64,000 bases of DNA, from contig OY294044.1 of assembly GCA_958510825.1 (NCBI GenBank), forward strand, positions 78,848,895-78,912,894, read 5' to 3'. The notes below the pieces were generated by a model, which did no database searches, had not been told where the DNA came from, and saw only the letters and a list, made by a program, of their open reading frames with translations. Of this stretch, positions 45,499-56,600 are shown piece after piece. A program made the position numbers and the translations under genes. The stretch comes from Brachypterus glaber. Taxonomy: Eukaryota > Arthropoda > Insecta > Coleoptera > Kateretidae. Positions within the stretch are counted from its first letter, which is position 1, and each line of letters starts with the position of its first letter.

Positions 45499-45717
45499 AT
45501 TTGGCAATTTAGTTGTTTATTAATTCTAGCCAGTGGCGTTCTAATTTTAGGAGTGTTCTCTTTCTAAACGACTGCTTATATTTAACGTTTTAGTATGGGA
45601 AAATTAAACTCTAACATGGGCCTATATGTGTTTTTTTTAATTACCGTCTTTCTGACTAAGCGGGTATAAGCTACGACTCAGTTAAGCAGTGAAAAAATAT
45701 AATTTTATTTATAATTA

Positions 45718-45723
45718 TTTATT
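45718..45723 (-). promoter_or_regulatory. Polyadenylation signal of PNO1
   Basis: An AATAAA on the minus strand lies about 33 bp after the PNO1 stop, implying a short 3' UTR. Confidence 0.6.
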
Positions 45724-45755
45724 TCATAAACTTAAAAATAAAACACTTAACTTAT

Positions 45756-46100
45756 TTACATTCTTTCCGATATCCTAGAGGCCACATTTCTTAATTGTCC
45801 ATAAACTTTAGATGGAGGAGATCCCAAAATTAGATTACAAACAGCCCTTCTAGCCATTTGTATGTTTTGAAAACTTCCTAAAATGTGTATTTTGCTATCA
45901 GCTAAGACTATTCTTGTTTTTGTTACATTTTCAATGGTAAATTTTGTTCTCCCCCCTTTTCCAGCTAATCTGCCAATGGCTCTAGAGTGATGATCACCTT
46001 TTAATGTTTTCACATCTTTAATTTCAAAACTTTCTACAAATAAATCGTCCAATCTCAGGAGAGCCAATGCATCCTCAACTTCAAAACCGTAAAGAAATGC
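45756..46100 (-). CDS. PNO1: PNO1 exon 2 (KH domain)
   Basis: On the minus strand the acceptor CTTGTTTCAG precedes [19 protein letters not shown], the KH domain and the stop TAA. The KH GXXG loop is intact (GKGG). Confidence 0.96.
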   Translation of the reverse strand, partial: AFLYGFEVEDALALLRLDDLFVESFEIKDVKTLKGDHHSRAIGRLAGKGGRTKFTIENVTKTRIVLADSKIHILGSFQNIQMARRAVCNLILGSPPSKVYGQLRNVASRISERM

Positions 46101-49100
46101 CTGAAACAAGAAAATTATTATACCACATCCCACAGAGTATAGTTCATTGAGTTAACTAACTCTCTAAGTCAGTGGTTATACCGGGTGAGTTTTATGGCCA
46201 CCCCCAAATTTAAGAGTAATCTTCATTCGATAAAAACGAAACTTGGGTTATATAATTTTACATTGGCTATAAAATGGCGGATTTAATTTTTTTGTTTCAC
46301 TTCCGGTTTCGCCGGTGGCTTAAATATGTTTTTTTAATGGAACAACCTGTAATTTTTTACATTTTTGAATTCAGCAGATAATTCTATGTATAAAAAAAGT
46401 TTCGTTTTTATCGAATGAAGACTACTCTTAATTTTGGGGGTGTCCATAAATAAAAGTCACCCGGTAGGTGCGTCTCCAGCAGGCGAATCGGCCGTCATTG
46501 TGAAAAAGTGACGCCTAAGGCCTATCGTCTCGCTATCGTCTCGTTATCGCTGAACAGAACGATAGCGAGAGGTGGAAAAATATCGTATCGTTGTAACGAT
46601 AACGAAAGGCCTCTCGCCCGTAACGAGACCGAAGCGAGAGCGATAAGTATCGTACAGTCAGAGACAGTCGAATGTTGAAGCCACCTAAAATCAGATAAAA
46701 ATATTTGACACAAACGCCATTATTTAATTTTTGAATTTAATGATTTTTAAAATGCAAATATATTCTTTAATATGTATTTTGCAGCATACATTAGCCCATT
46801 ATAAAAGTCTTTTATCTTTTAAAATCCTATAGCAGGCAGAAATTGCTTCAAAATTATCCTATTTTTATAGCAGATATAAAAATATGAACTCCTGGCAGTT
46901 GCACTAAGTACCTAATTAGGCTTATAGTAAGTATGGTAGTATCTGACTAATACGAGGGGTAATTTAAAAGAAGGCAAAAGGCCAGCGCTGCTGTAAGTAG
47001 GACCTGCGTGCTAAAAATCGATTTTAATAGTCTTTATAAATTTTGCTTTCCCATTTTTACTTTCTCATAAAGAAAGTATTGTGATAGAAAAAAAGCAAAC
47101 ATTTTCTCCCTTTCCCCAAACCGATTTTGCTCAAAAACGAACTTTTCGAAGATAATATAAAAAACATCTGCATACCAAATTTCAAGTCGCTAGCTCAAAG
47201 CGTTTCTAAGTTATCGTGGATACAGACAGACCGACGAACAGATAGACAGATAGACTGAAAGACCGACAGACAACCAGGCAGGCAGACAGACAGACAGACC
47301 GACCGACAGACAGACGGATATATTTTTTTTGCTTATTTTGATTTTTCAGGAAAAAAATAAGATGATTTAGGTAAAAAAAATTTTGCTTTTTTTTTCTATC
47401 ACAATACTTTCTTTGTGAGAAAGTAAAAATGGGAAAGCAAAATATATAAAGACTATTAAAATTGATTTTTAGCACTCAAATCCTACTAACAGCAGCTCTG
47501 GCCTTTTTGCCTTTTTTTAAATTACCCCTCGTATTAGTCAGATACTACCGTACTTACTATAAGCCTAATTAGGTACTTAGTGCAACTGCCCGGAGTTCAT
47601 ATTTTTATATCTGCTATAAAAATAGAACAATGTTGAAGCAATTACTGTTTGAAATACGATTTAAAAAGATAAAAGCCTTTAATAATGGCCACATATATGC
47701 AGCAAAATATCCTTTTACGAAGATATATGCATTTTAGTAATTTTTGACATATTCTTTTTAAATGTGACATTTGAGACAAATTCATTTAACTAATATTAGA
47801 TGGCTGAAATATTCAACTTTTACTGTGGAACGATAAGTATCGTTATTGCGAGAGGTAGGCGAGAGGTAAGCGATAACGAGAGGCCTCTCGATATCGTTTG
47901 TGCGAGACGATAATTTTTGAAATATCGCATCGTAGTTGCGATACGAGAGGTATTTATTGGCGATAAATATCACTACTTAATAATAGAATTCGATATTAAG
48001 TAGAATTCAAGAAATCTTAAAGGATTTAACTTTTTATGGAATAGAATGATTTTAATATGGGTACTCTGTGGAAAAATAGGGCGTATAATTTTTATTTGGC
48101 ATGCTTTCAGGTGTGCCTTTTTGCTAAATATACATAGACCTATGTTTTGCTAAAATGAGCCGTTTTGCAAAATTTCTTAAAAACGCTAATGTTTCCCAGT
48201 TTTTGTTTTACAGGATGTTGGATTCTAATTAAAGATCCAAGTACCTTAATAATTATTAAAGTACTTGGATAAGAATAATTGTAATTATTCTAATATAAAC
48301 TTCGCGTCAAAATTAACTCACACCTAAATTTTAACACGTTCAAATGGATGGTTTACCCAGTGGGTAATACCCACTCATTATTAACAGTAAAGTTACAGTT
48401 CATTTCAACAAAACTGGAAAAGTGGGGTTATAAAAAAAATACATTGTGAACTATCTTTCATTTGACAAATATTTGTTTACTTGTTAATAAATTTAGTGTC
48501 AATATTGTTATTGCCACATCAATGTCAAAGTCAAAAAATGTTGGTGTATTTTTTAAAAATTGGTAGAGATAAAGTAGAAAAACAAGAATACTCGAAGAAT
48601 ACTGGTGTAAAACCCATAATTATAATTTTTAAATTAAGGAACTATTAGGAATACCTAGTTGTAGGAGTCCAAACCAATATACTAGTAGTGTTTTTTAAAA
48701 ATAAAGGTATTTAAAACAAGTTTATTAGATACAAAATATATCGATAAGGGGATTTAATAACAGACATTTTAGAATAGGGATATTTTAGAGCAGAAATACA
48801 GTAATTAACAATAGAGATACGCTTCAAAATCCAAATAGTATTTACTAAACACAAATGCATAGAATAACATATGATTTTCGACATGGTTAAACTAACCTTA
48901 TTTTTCAGGCATAACCCCATTTAAATAATCCACTATCACACAACTAAATTTTATGGAAAACATGAAATTTTACTTAACCCCACTTTTCCAGTTTTGTTGA
49001 AATCAACTGTACCAAGAATTTAACCAATAAAATGTCTGAATTATTTGACGCACTTAATTTTATTGATTAAATCCTTAAATTAGTTGTGTTTATTATTGGG

Positions 49101-52100
49101 TAAACAAACCTGAAGTCGATTTTTTCGCGAACCGCTAATCTGATTTTTTTTTTGAATTGTACAGTGAATACCAGAAAAAAAGGTACACGTCTGAATAAAT
49201 TTGACATATTTTTATAATTTTTGCATTGCTAATTTATTTTTATTTTTATGTGAATAGGCGAAAATGGATTGCGTAAAAAATCCAGTAGATTCCGATTCTT
49301 TTTATACTGGTCTTTAATTGTTTTCTTTTAACAGAGGTCCCAGAGGTTTGACATATACATTCCCATGTATTTTTGGCCACTGAACACGAATCCGATGTCA
49401 GCTTTTACCAATTCGGTCAGCGTCTCAAAATAACCTAAAAAGAAACAGTTGGAATCCGCCGGTTTTCAAACTGTTTTTTTTAGATTATTTTAAAACGCTG
49501 ACCTGATTATTTTAGATTATTTTAAAACGCTAACCTGATTGGACAAAGCTGACATCCGATTCGTGGTCAGCGGCCAAAAATACATGGGAATGTATATGTC
49601 GCACCTCTGGTTTGAGCTGGGTTTTTAAAAAAACAGTAAAACTGTTTGACTAACCAACCACAGACCAGTAAAATTTTATACTTTGGTATACTAGTAAAAT
49701 CCGAGTAATTTTTTTTACTCGGTTTTACTAGACATTTTCAGTAGGGAAATGCCAAGTTTTCACTGAAAACTGTCTGGCAGTCAACCTTTTAAAAATATAT
49801 CTAAATTATTATATTCACCTAAATGTAGTATTTGTTTACATTACTGACTGACTGATATCCGGATAAATTATATCATTTACTATGGTCTGTTTCATCGAGC
49901 AAGAGAGTAAATTAAAAATCGCATGGTGAATATTTTCAAAAAAATATTGGATGTGTGAATATACTGCGTAGTTTATTTTATAAAACAACTATATTCTATA
50001 CACACACATATACTATTCAAACCTGTTGTAAAAATATTTACTGTGCGATTTTTAATTTACTCTCTTGCTTGATGAAACAGACCATAAATACTGCTTTGTC
50101 ATCAGTCATTGCAATCTGAGTCAGATTATCTGACAGGTATACTACCAAGGCTTGCTAAATATATTCTCCGCGTCTGAAATAGAACGCAGTGACTAATACC
50201 TAAAACGTATTATGCTGCATTAGTATAAGGGATTCCCCTCAGACAGAGTTACGAGAACCACACCCGAATTGGTATGATCTGATCATAATGATCCTCGCCT
50301 TTTAGCACACTTTTGCAAACGAGTCACTGCAGTCTATTTCAGACACGGATAATAGTTACAACAATTGGAGATAATAGGTTTATTTTGGTTCACGAAAATC
50401 GCAGTTCTGAACTGGTTTGGAATGGGCGCAGTTGCGAATAAGTACTGGCCAGTTGCAACTGCGTCGGTTCCGAATCAGTTTTAGAACTGAGATTTTCGAG
50501 AACCAAAACAAACATAAATTATTAAGTAATAAGATTAGGGGCTGTCCATATATTACGTAACGCGCCTAGGGGGGGAGGGGTCTAGGAATATATCACGTAA
50601 CGGACGTTGATTTGAACGAATGTTGACCAGAAATTAAAGAAATAGAGAGATCTGTAATGCCTTTTGTCGACGGTAAAAAACACATGACCAGGGCTGTAGC
50701 TATGGGGGGATGGGGAGCCTTTTCCCACCTACCTTGAAATTCGAAAAAGTTAGAAATGGGTTATTATTATTATTATTATTATTTATTATTATTAGTAACA
50801 AAAGTAAGCGGATTGCTCCGATGAGACTTTGTGTTAATATGAAAATTTGAAATACAATAAGATAAATGTCACATAAAAATATCACATAAAAATATCACAT
50901 ATAAAAAAAAATATAACATGAAAAAATATAACATGAAGGTAGGATTAATATTACATATAATGAATAAGATTACTTGACCATAGTTTCATTTCGTCGTCAA
51001 GTCTGTTTTTAAATTGATTTATGGACGTTGAATTTATTGTGTTTTCGCTAAGGCGGTTCCAGGAGAAAGCTATTCTGTTGGGTAAGAAGTTTTTTCTAAG
51101 AATTTTCGAGCACCTCTCCTTGGTGATTTTGTGATGGTGCCCCCTTAGCTGGATGTTTTCAGAGAAATGAAACAAATGGAGATCACAGTTATAGTAGCCA
51201 TTGATGATTTTAAAAGTTTCAATAAGGTCACCTCGTAGTCTTCGTTCAGCCAAAGTTGTAAGTCCAAGTACTTCAAGTCTTGATTCGTATGGCAAATGTT
51301 TAAGTTCAGGAGAAAGTTTGGTGACCCTACGTTGAACTCTTTCTATGGCATCGATGTCTTTAGCATAGTAGGGACTCCATATTGTTTGTGCATACTCCAG
51401 TTTTGGACGAATGTATGTTTTGTACAGCCTCAATACCATTTTGGGAGAATGGTCTTTAAATGCTTTAAAAATAATGTAAATGAGGCTGTTCGCTTTCTTG
51501 ATGGAAGAGTTTATATGCGTTTCCCACTTTAAGTCCTCACTAATAATCACTCCCAGATCTCTCTGTTCCTCCACCACATTCACTGGCAAATTACCTATAA
51601 AGTATTGATTCCTTGGATTATTTCGTCCTAGATGTAGGATCACGCATTTCATGTCATTTAGAGGCATTTGCCAAGTGTTTTTTTTATAAAAGTTGTAATT
51701 TTAGCAGTACTGCTACTACAACTACTACTTAGTGAAAACCTGTTTTTTTTTTGTCAACTTTTTTGTTGAAGGCAAAAGTTGGCAAAGTTACATTGAAGGA
51801 AGATAATACTACAGTAATGCATGATAATATCACTTGCACGCAGGCCAAATGCCCATTGTGCATACTACCTTCTGTGGACCACTGGCTTATAGTGACTTCC
51901 AAACCACTGTTTGTAAGGCACAGATACAATTTTTGTCCAACAATTCTTTTTTATAGAAATTGAACAAACAATTATTTCTGCCACTTAGTTCAATATAAGG
52001 CATGTAGAATCAGATTTAAAAATCCAAGATAACACTGCAAAGAGAGCATCCTTACTGTAAAGTCGGCCACAATTCCCCATGTCACAAGAGGAGCAGCCAT

Positions 52101-53172
52101 ACTGTATAGTCGACGACTAAGAATTGTGGCAGACTAATCCCAAATTTTTCATCCCATTAATTAAATAATTTATCTTCCACCGTCTTTTAGCAGTAGAGGA
52201 TCTTGAAGTTAGAAAAAGTAAATTTTATGGGTCAAAAATATGAAAGTTGTAATTTTAGCAGTAGTGGGAACGTTTTTTTTTTAGTCATCAACTTATTTGG
52301 GATAAAAGTAATTTTAGACTAAAAAATTTGTTTACCTTCTCTCCCTAAACTATAATATAGAAGATCATATCTTCTTTGCTATGGCCCTGCACATGACTTT
52401 TCTGTTAACAAATAATAATATTTTGTTTTTGTTTCTAGTATTGAATTTAATATGTGACGCGATAAAATTGTATCCTTTAGGTATTAACATAACAAATATG
52501 TATTATTTTTAACACACTGGCTACCACGAGAGTCACTGGTGACTCTCAATATTTTTTCCATGTTAGATTAACACGTTCACTACCAAGCGGCTTATATATG
52601 AGCCACAACAAATTTTCAAATAGACCTTGCTGTATTAAATGTGTGATACATCATTTTAAAGCTCATAAAATTCTCTATTTGGATTATGACAGTTTGTGAC
52701 ACAGGGAGGGATGGGGTCAAAAAATTCGAAAAATTGCGTTACGTAAAATATGGACAGCCCTTTACCTATTAATAAATAAATAAATATAAATTTTTACCTT
52801 TACAAAATCAGCAGCCTTTTGTAAATTTCCAATATCTGGGGTTACATCACATGTCTTTAACTCAACATTTCTGGTTTTCAAATTAAACCTGATTTGTAAC
52901 TGTAAATGTTCTACAATCGGAGTGAATATTTTTAACCAATTTTCTTTCAAAGGAGTGTACCTGTGAGCAGGTACTGGTATTTTTCTCATATCGTCTTTAC
53001 TTTCGGACATTGATTGTGTTTTTACTCTTTTGGATTTTGTGGGTTTACTTTTGCTTGTGCCTTCAATCCCATTATGTGATTCTATATCCATTGCATTATC
53101 ACTTTGTGAATTCACACGTCGTTTGTTTGCCTTTTTCGGTTCAAAATTATCAGTGTCTATATTGATTTCCAT
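45756..53172 (-). CDS. PNO1: RNA-binding protein PNO1 (partner of NOB1)
   Basis: Two exons (53172-52798 and 46100-45756) join in phase 0 to give 239 residues, close to the 252 of the human protein. PNO1 (yeast Dim2) is a nucleolar/cytoplasmic KH-domain factor needed for 18S rRNA processing and 40S assembly; it recruits the dimethylase and blocks premature NOB1 cleavage. Exon 1 holds the variable basic N terminus (about residues 1-70) and the conserved [20 protein letters not shown] start of the core. Exon 2 holds the KH domain with the GKGG loop ([15 protein letters not shown]) and the terminal [15 protein letters not shown]. The 6.7-kb intron is filled with fold-back elements and a LINE fragment. 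Divergent to NOG1. Confidence 0.96.
46181..46464. mobile_element. MITE with CCGGGTGAGTTTTATGGCCA ends
   Basis: The 284-bp element is flanked by TA and has arms of about 60 bp, including AAGAGTAATCTTCATTCGAT. The centre holds the CTTCCGGTTTCGCCGG module shared with 39085. Located in the PNO1 intron. Confidence 0.75.
46515..47970. mobile_element. 1.45-kb fold-back element with CGAGAGG/TATCG end repeats
   Basis: The outer 120-150 bp on each side consist of repeated CGAGAGG, GCGATAACGAGAGG and CGATAAGTATCG-type motifs in inverted orientation. The inner arms (GCCTAATTAGGTACTTAGTG and inverse; TTTGCTTTCCCATTTTTACT and inverse) pair over several hundred bases. The centre is a GACAGACAGACC run (47220-47320). 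No coding sequence. Confidence 0.75.
48400..49000. repeat. Inverted repeat pair, AAAACTGGAAAAGTGGGGTT
   Basis: AACAAAACTGGAAAAGTGGG at about 48407 and its inverse at about 48977 enclose about 530 bp of AT-rich sequence. Nothing coding was recognised. Confidence 0.55.
49335..49614. repeat. 280-bp fold-back with internal tandem duplication
   Basis: The arms run from CCAGAGGTTTGACATATACA and CCCATGTATTTTTGGCC to their inverses. The centre has two copies of TTTTAGATTATTTTAAAACG. Confidence 0.7.
49880..50096. repeat. MITE with 43-bp near-perfect arms
   Basis: TATGGTCTGTTTCATCGAGC plus AAGAGAGTAAATTAAAAATC at the left repeat inversely at the right. Total length is about 217 bp. Confidence 0.75.
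50378..50510. repeat. 133-bp hairpin
   Basis: TTTTGGTTCACGAAAATCGC pairs with the inverse at about 50500, with the inner stem CTGGTTTGGAATGGGCGCAG...CTGCGTCGGTTCCGAATCAG. Imperfect but continuous. Confidence 0.65.
50755..51680 (-). mobile_element. LINE fragment, 3' end, copy 2 (Jockey/CR1 type)
   Basis: The minus-strand frame 51667-50951 (238 codons) holds the end of an RT protein: [65 protein letters not shown] and the C-terminal [20 protein letters not shown]. The 3' end carries an (AAT)n tail (50761-50795). It is related to 19400-20155 but clearly diverged. 5' truncated. Confidence 0.87.
51686..52265. repeat. Segment bounded by a 20-bp direct repeat
   Basis: AAGTTGTAATTTTAGCAGTA occurs at about 51686 and 52246 in the same orientation. 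A 70-codon frame between them (51751-51963) has two CXXC-like Cys pairs but matches nothing I recognise. Confidence 0.35.
52798..53172 (-). CDS. PNO1: PNO1 exon 1
   Basis: The exon has 125 codons from the ATG to AAG, followed on the minus strand by the donor GTAAAAAT in phase 0. It carries the Lys/Ser-rich N terminus and the first part of the conserved core up to AADFVK. Confidence 0.93.
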
Positions 53173-53254
53173 GTTTAATATTTTTATTAATTTAACGCAC
53201 TATAATTTGCGACAAACTGTTCTGTTTTGCACGTTATCTAATGACACTCTGTTA

Positions 53255-53260
53255 CACGTG
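53255..53260. promoter_or_regulatory. CACGTG E-box, PNO1 side
   Basis: This perfect palindromic E-box lies 82 bp upstream of the PNO1 ATG. CACGTG is the classic Myc/Max site and is characteristic of ribosome-biogenesis gene promoters in animals, including Drosophila. Occupancy is inference. Confidence 0.55.
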
Positions 53261-53553
53261 CCAAATGTCATAACAAAAAGAAAGGTTAGATTCATTGACA
53301 GCGTTGCCAAGCTTAAAATTTTACGCGATTTCTTTAGACCAAAATTGTATTAAATACAAATAAAATTATTGTCAAAAACATAACTCCCCTCTTTCAAAAC
53401 AGATATTTAAGTTTACACTTTAAACAGGTGCAAGTGGTACTCAATCTCAATTAACCATCCCAAACGAACTGGCAACCTTGTTTAAAAATGGCGTCAACTT
53501 GACGCGTGCGCGGCATGTATGGAGCCTTTCAGAACGCCTCGTGTGTCAAAGTA

Positions 53554-53559
53554 CACGTG
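53554..53559. promoter_or_regulatory. CACGTG E-box, NOG1 side
   Basis: A second perfect CACGTG lies 49 bp upstream of the NOG1 ATG, probably close to or within the 5' UTR. It mirrors the one on the PNO1 side. Confidence 0.55.
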
Positions 53560-53608
53560 TGCGTTAAATTTATAAATATTACATGAAATTAGGACAATAA
53601 TATTCAAG

Positions 53609-53656
53609 ATGTCGATGTACAACTTTAAGAAAATAGCTGTGGTCCCTACTGCGAAG
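53609..53656 (+). CDS. GTPBP4: NOG1 exon 1
   Basis: The exon encodes [16 protein letters not shown], the conserved N terminus. The donor GTAAGAAA follows in phase 0 and the intron is only 65 bp. A second in-frame ATG two codons in would also fit the family start. Confidence 0.93.
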
Positions 53657-56600
53657 GTAAGAAATTTCAAACAATACATTTTATTATACTTAAAATAACA
53701 TAACCTTATTTCTGTTTTTAGGACTTTATTGATATTATTTTATCAAAAACGCAACGTAAAACACCCACAGTCGTACACAAACAGTATAAGATAACAAGGA
53801 TAAGAAGTTTTTATACCAGAAAAGTGAAGTTTTCTCAACAAAGTTTCCATGATCGATTAGCTCAAATTTTAACTGAGTTTCCAAAATTAGATGATGTACA
53901 TCCTTTCTATGCTGATTTGATGAATGTGCTCTACGATAAGGACCATTACAAGTTAGCTTTAGGTCAGCTAAACACTGCAAAACATTTAATTGACAAGTAA
54001 GTTATTATTCATTACTGTTTTCCATATTGAAGTGATTAGTTGGCTGCAAATGTGGTTCTTAAATATTTTATAGATGGCAACCGCAAATTGTTGTTTCCTT
54101 TTTTACTTTCACAAATTAAAACCGGCCAGCTCAAATGAGTGAGAATAGTCTCATAAAAAAAATAAAGTTTTTTGTCTGTAAATTAATTATGTCAATTTTT
54201 TGTGGTAACGCCGGTTAACCAGTATGTTACTCTTTCTCTGTTTAATTGATGAGTTAAAAAGAGATAGGAATACATATTCCCCTAACTTGGTTAGTAACCG
54301 CTGCTCCACAAAAAATAGGCAATAATGTAGTAATAAGGTTATTGGGGAAGAGGAGATTCATGGAAAAAAATTATAACCTTTTTTATGTATTGTTTACCTT
54401 CTAGATGGTTTTTAATTGTTTCTTCTATGATAAATAAAAAAAGTCCAGAAATATATTTTTTTTTTTATTTTTGGGAGTGGGGGTTATGGAAAAAAAAAAA
54501 TTAGGTATAATTTTATTATTATAATTTTTATTTTATTTTTTTTTTGTATGTATAAAAGCTTGAGATACTTCCTACACAAAGAATGTAACAAAAATTGTCT
54601 GCTATAGTGGATTTTTACCGAAAACACCGTCGGCGAGAACGTGTTAAGTACTCCCAACTTTAACTCAAAAATTCTCTCGGTTTTCAGATTCAACTTTTTT
54701 ATGGTTTCTAACATGGTTTACGAGTTTTAAGACAAAATTTAAAAAGAATCGGCAGAACACTTCTTGAGAAAAACGGTTTTAATTTGTATCATTGAAAAAA
54801 AAATATAAAGTACCTATACAAAAATATGTTGGAATGTCATTTATTTAATAAATAATTCCTGGGCATATCAATAATAACAGTGTTGGTGCTAACCATAAGT
54901 AACACACTTTTTCTATATTTTGTTACATGGGGGGTCAAAATCGAGGCTCAATATGCCGCTTATTCATAAGCGTAATCTTGCGTAATTTTTGTCTTTTGTA
55001 TTACGTATTCTTGCGTAATCTTGGAAGTTTTATGGAGATCAACCCCTTGGTCAAAGTGCGTTACATAATACTAACATCGATAACGAAAAAGGATTATTAT
55101 ACTATTCACAGCGCCTGCGCTAAAATAGTATTCTGCCGTTCAATGAAAGAACCCCGTATATCCATTTGACGGGCGCCGGAGTTTACCGCGAAGACCATTA
55201 CCGCGACAACCCATTGCCACGCATGTCCTTTACCGCGAAGACCATTGCCGCGCAGTCCATTACCGCGTATGACTTTTACAGCGAAAATCCTTTACCGCGC
55301 TATTTTTTATATATTATTTTTATTTTATGTAAGGGTTACTTCGTGGGATTGATTGCAGTTTGGTTTGGTTAGTTTTGGTTTGTATTTTTATTGATAAAGT
55401 GGAACGTTTACTAAATGTACCCACATATCTGTGTATGGGTTTTTTATGTGTGTTTTTTTAATTTATATTGTTTAATTTGTATAAATCGCTGATTAATAAT
55501 CAGTTAAGTACGAATCGTCGTGTCGATCGAAATAATGAAAAGAGCTAGAGGCAAAGACCTCGCTGTGTATAACCATTTCATGAACAGGAAGGAAAAGACT
55601 AAAAAAATTAAAAAAATTTGGAAGTGCGTAGATTACGACGTGCTTTATTGCCCCTTGCAATAAAGCACGTGTTTGAATCCTTCGGACGGAAATGTTTTAA
55701 AGGAACCTCTAGTAATCTATGTAGAAACTAGTCATGCCCAAACCTGGACCCAGCAGCCATATTATGTAGGACTGTTTGATGATTTCTGCAAAATAATTAA
55801 TTTATTTTTTTAATTTAATCTTTATTTCTGAAACAAAAATTAAAATAATTTTGTGCGGTAATTATTTTCGCGGTAAAGTCCATGCGCGGTATTGACCCCC
55901 TCGCCGTAATTTTCTTCGCGGTAATGGCTTTCACGGTAGAGTCTATGCGCGGTAACAGTGTTGCGGTAATGGACTGCGCTGTAAAGACCCCTACCCCCAT
56001 TTGACGCATAGCAACGTTTTCACGTCAACTCGGTGTAATATTTTGAAAACGCTGGTATGCTACAAATGGAGATACGGGGGTCTTTCATAGAAATTCTTGG
56101 ATATAAATTTGTTTCATCAAAAAATAAGAAACATTTTTTTGTCCGTCCGTCCGTCTGTCTGTCTGTCCGTCCTTTGTCACGATTTTTGTTAACACGATAA
56201 CTCAAGAAAGAATAAACCAAAATTTTTAGGAAAAATCAAGGGGAAGATCCCTATTGTTTTTGAAAGTAATCCCCTCAAAAACAAAAAAGTTATGGAGGAT
56301 TAAACTTAAAGAAAAATCGAAAAAACCTGAAAGAAAATTTCGATTAATGTAACTTTTTGATAAAAAATTACTTTTATTATAGGAATAAATTCTACCAATT
56401 TTGAAAGTAATCCCCCCAAAAACAAGAAAGTTATCGGCGCGGTTATCGGGGGTTAAACATTTTTTAAAAATAAAAAAAACTATAAATTTAAAAACTTTCT
56501 TTTCAAAATTTTTTCGTTTTTTTTTGCGAAAAGAAAAAAAAAACATTGATTTTTTTTAAGTTTTATTTTTTAATTTTTTTTTTCTCGAATTTTTCGGTTT

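Larger units (their letters stand above)
50538..52760. mobile_element. Interrupted TIR element hosting a LINE
   Basis: GGGGCTGTCCATATATTACG at the left pairs with the inverse CGTAAAATATGGACAGCCC at the right, with TTA next to both ends. The LINE fragment at 50755-51680 lies between, so the original element was split by insertion. GGG ends and TTA again suggest a Harbinger-type element. Confidence 0.55.
53173..53608. promoter_or_regulatory. Shared bidirectional promoter of PNO1 and NOG1
   Basis: Only 436 bp separate the two divergent start codons, so both promoters and 5' UTRs must fit here. No TATA box stands out on either strand near the ATGs. Two perfect CACGTG sites sit near opposite ends. 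The segment holds no recognisable repeat, unlike almost all other non-coding sequence in the window. Confidence 0.75.

Noticed and set aside
47206..47475. Minus-strand frame with Ser/Val/Leu-rich repeats
   Set aside because: It is a translation of the GACAGACAGACC simple-sequence run.
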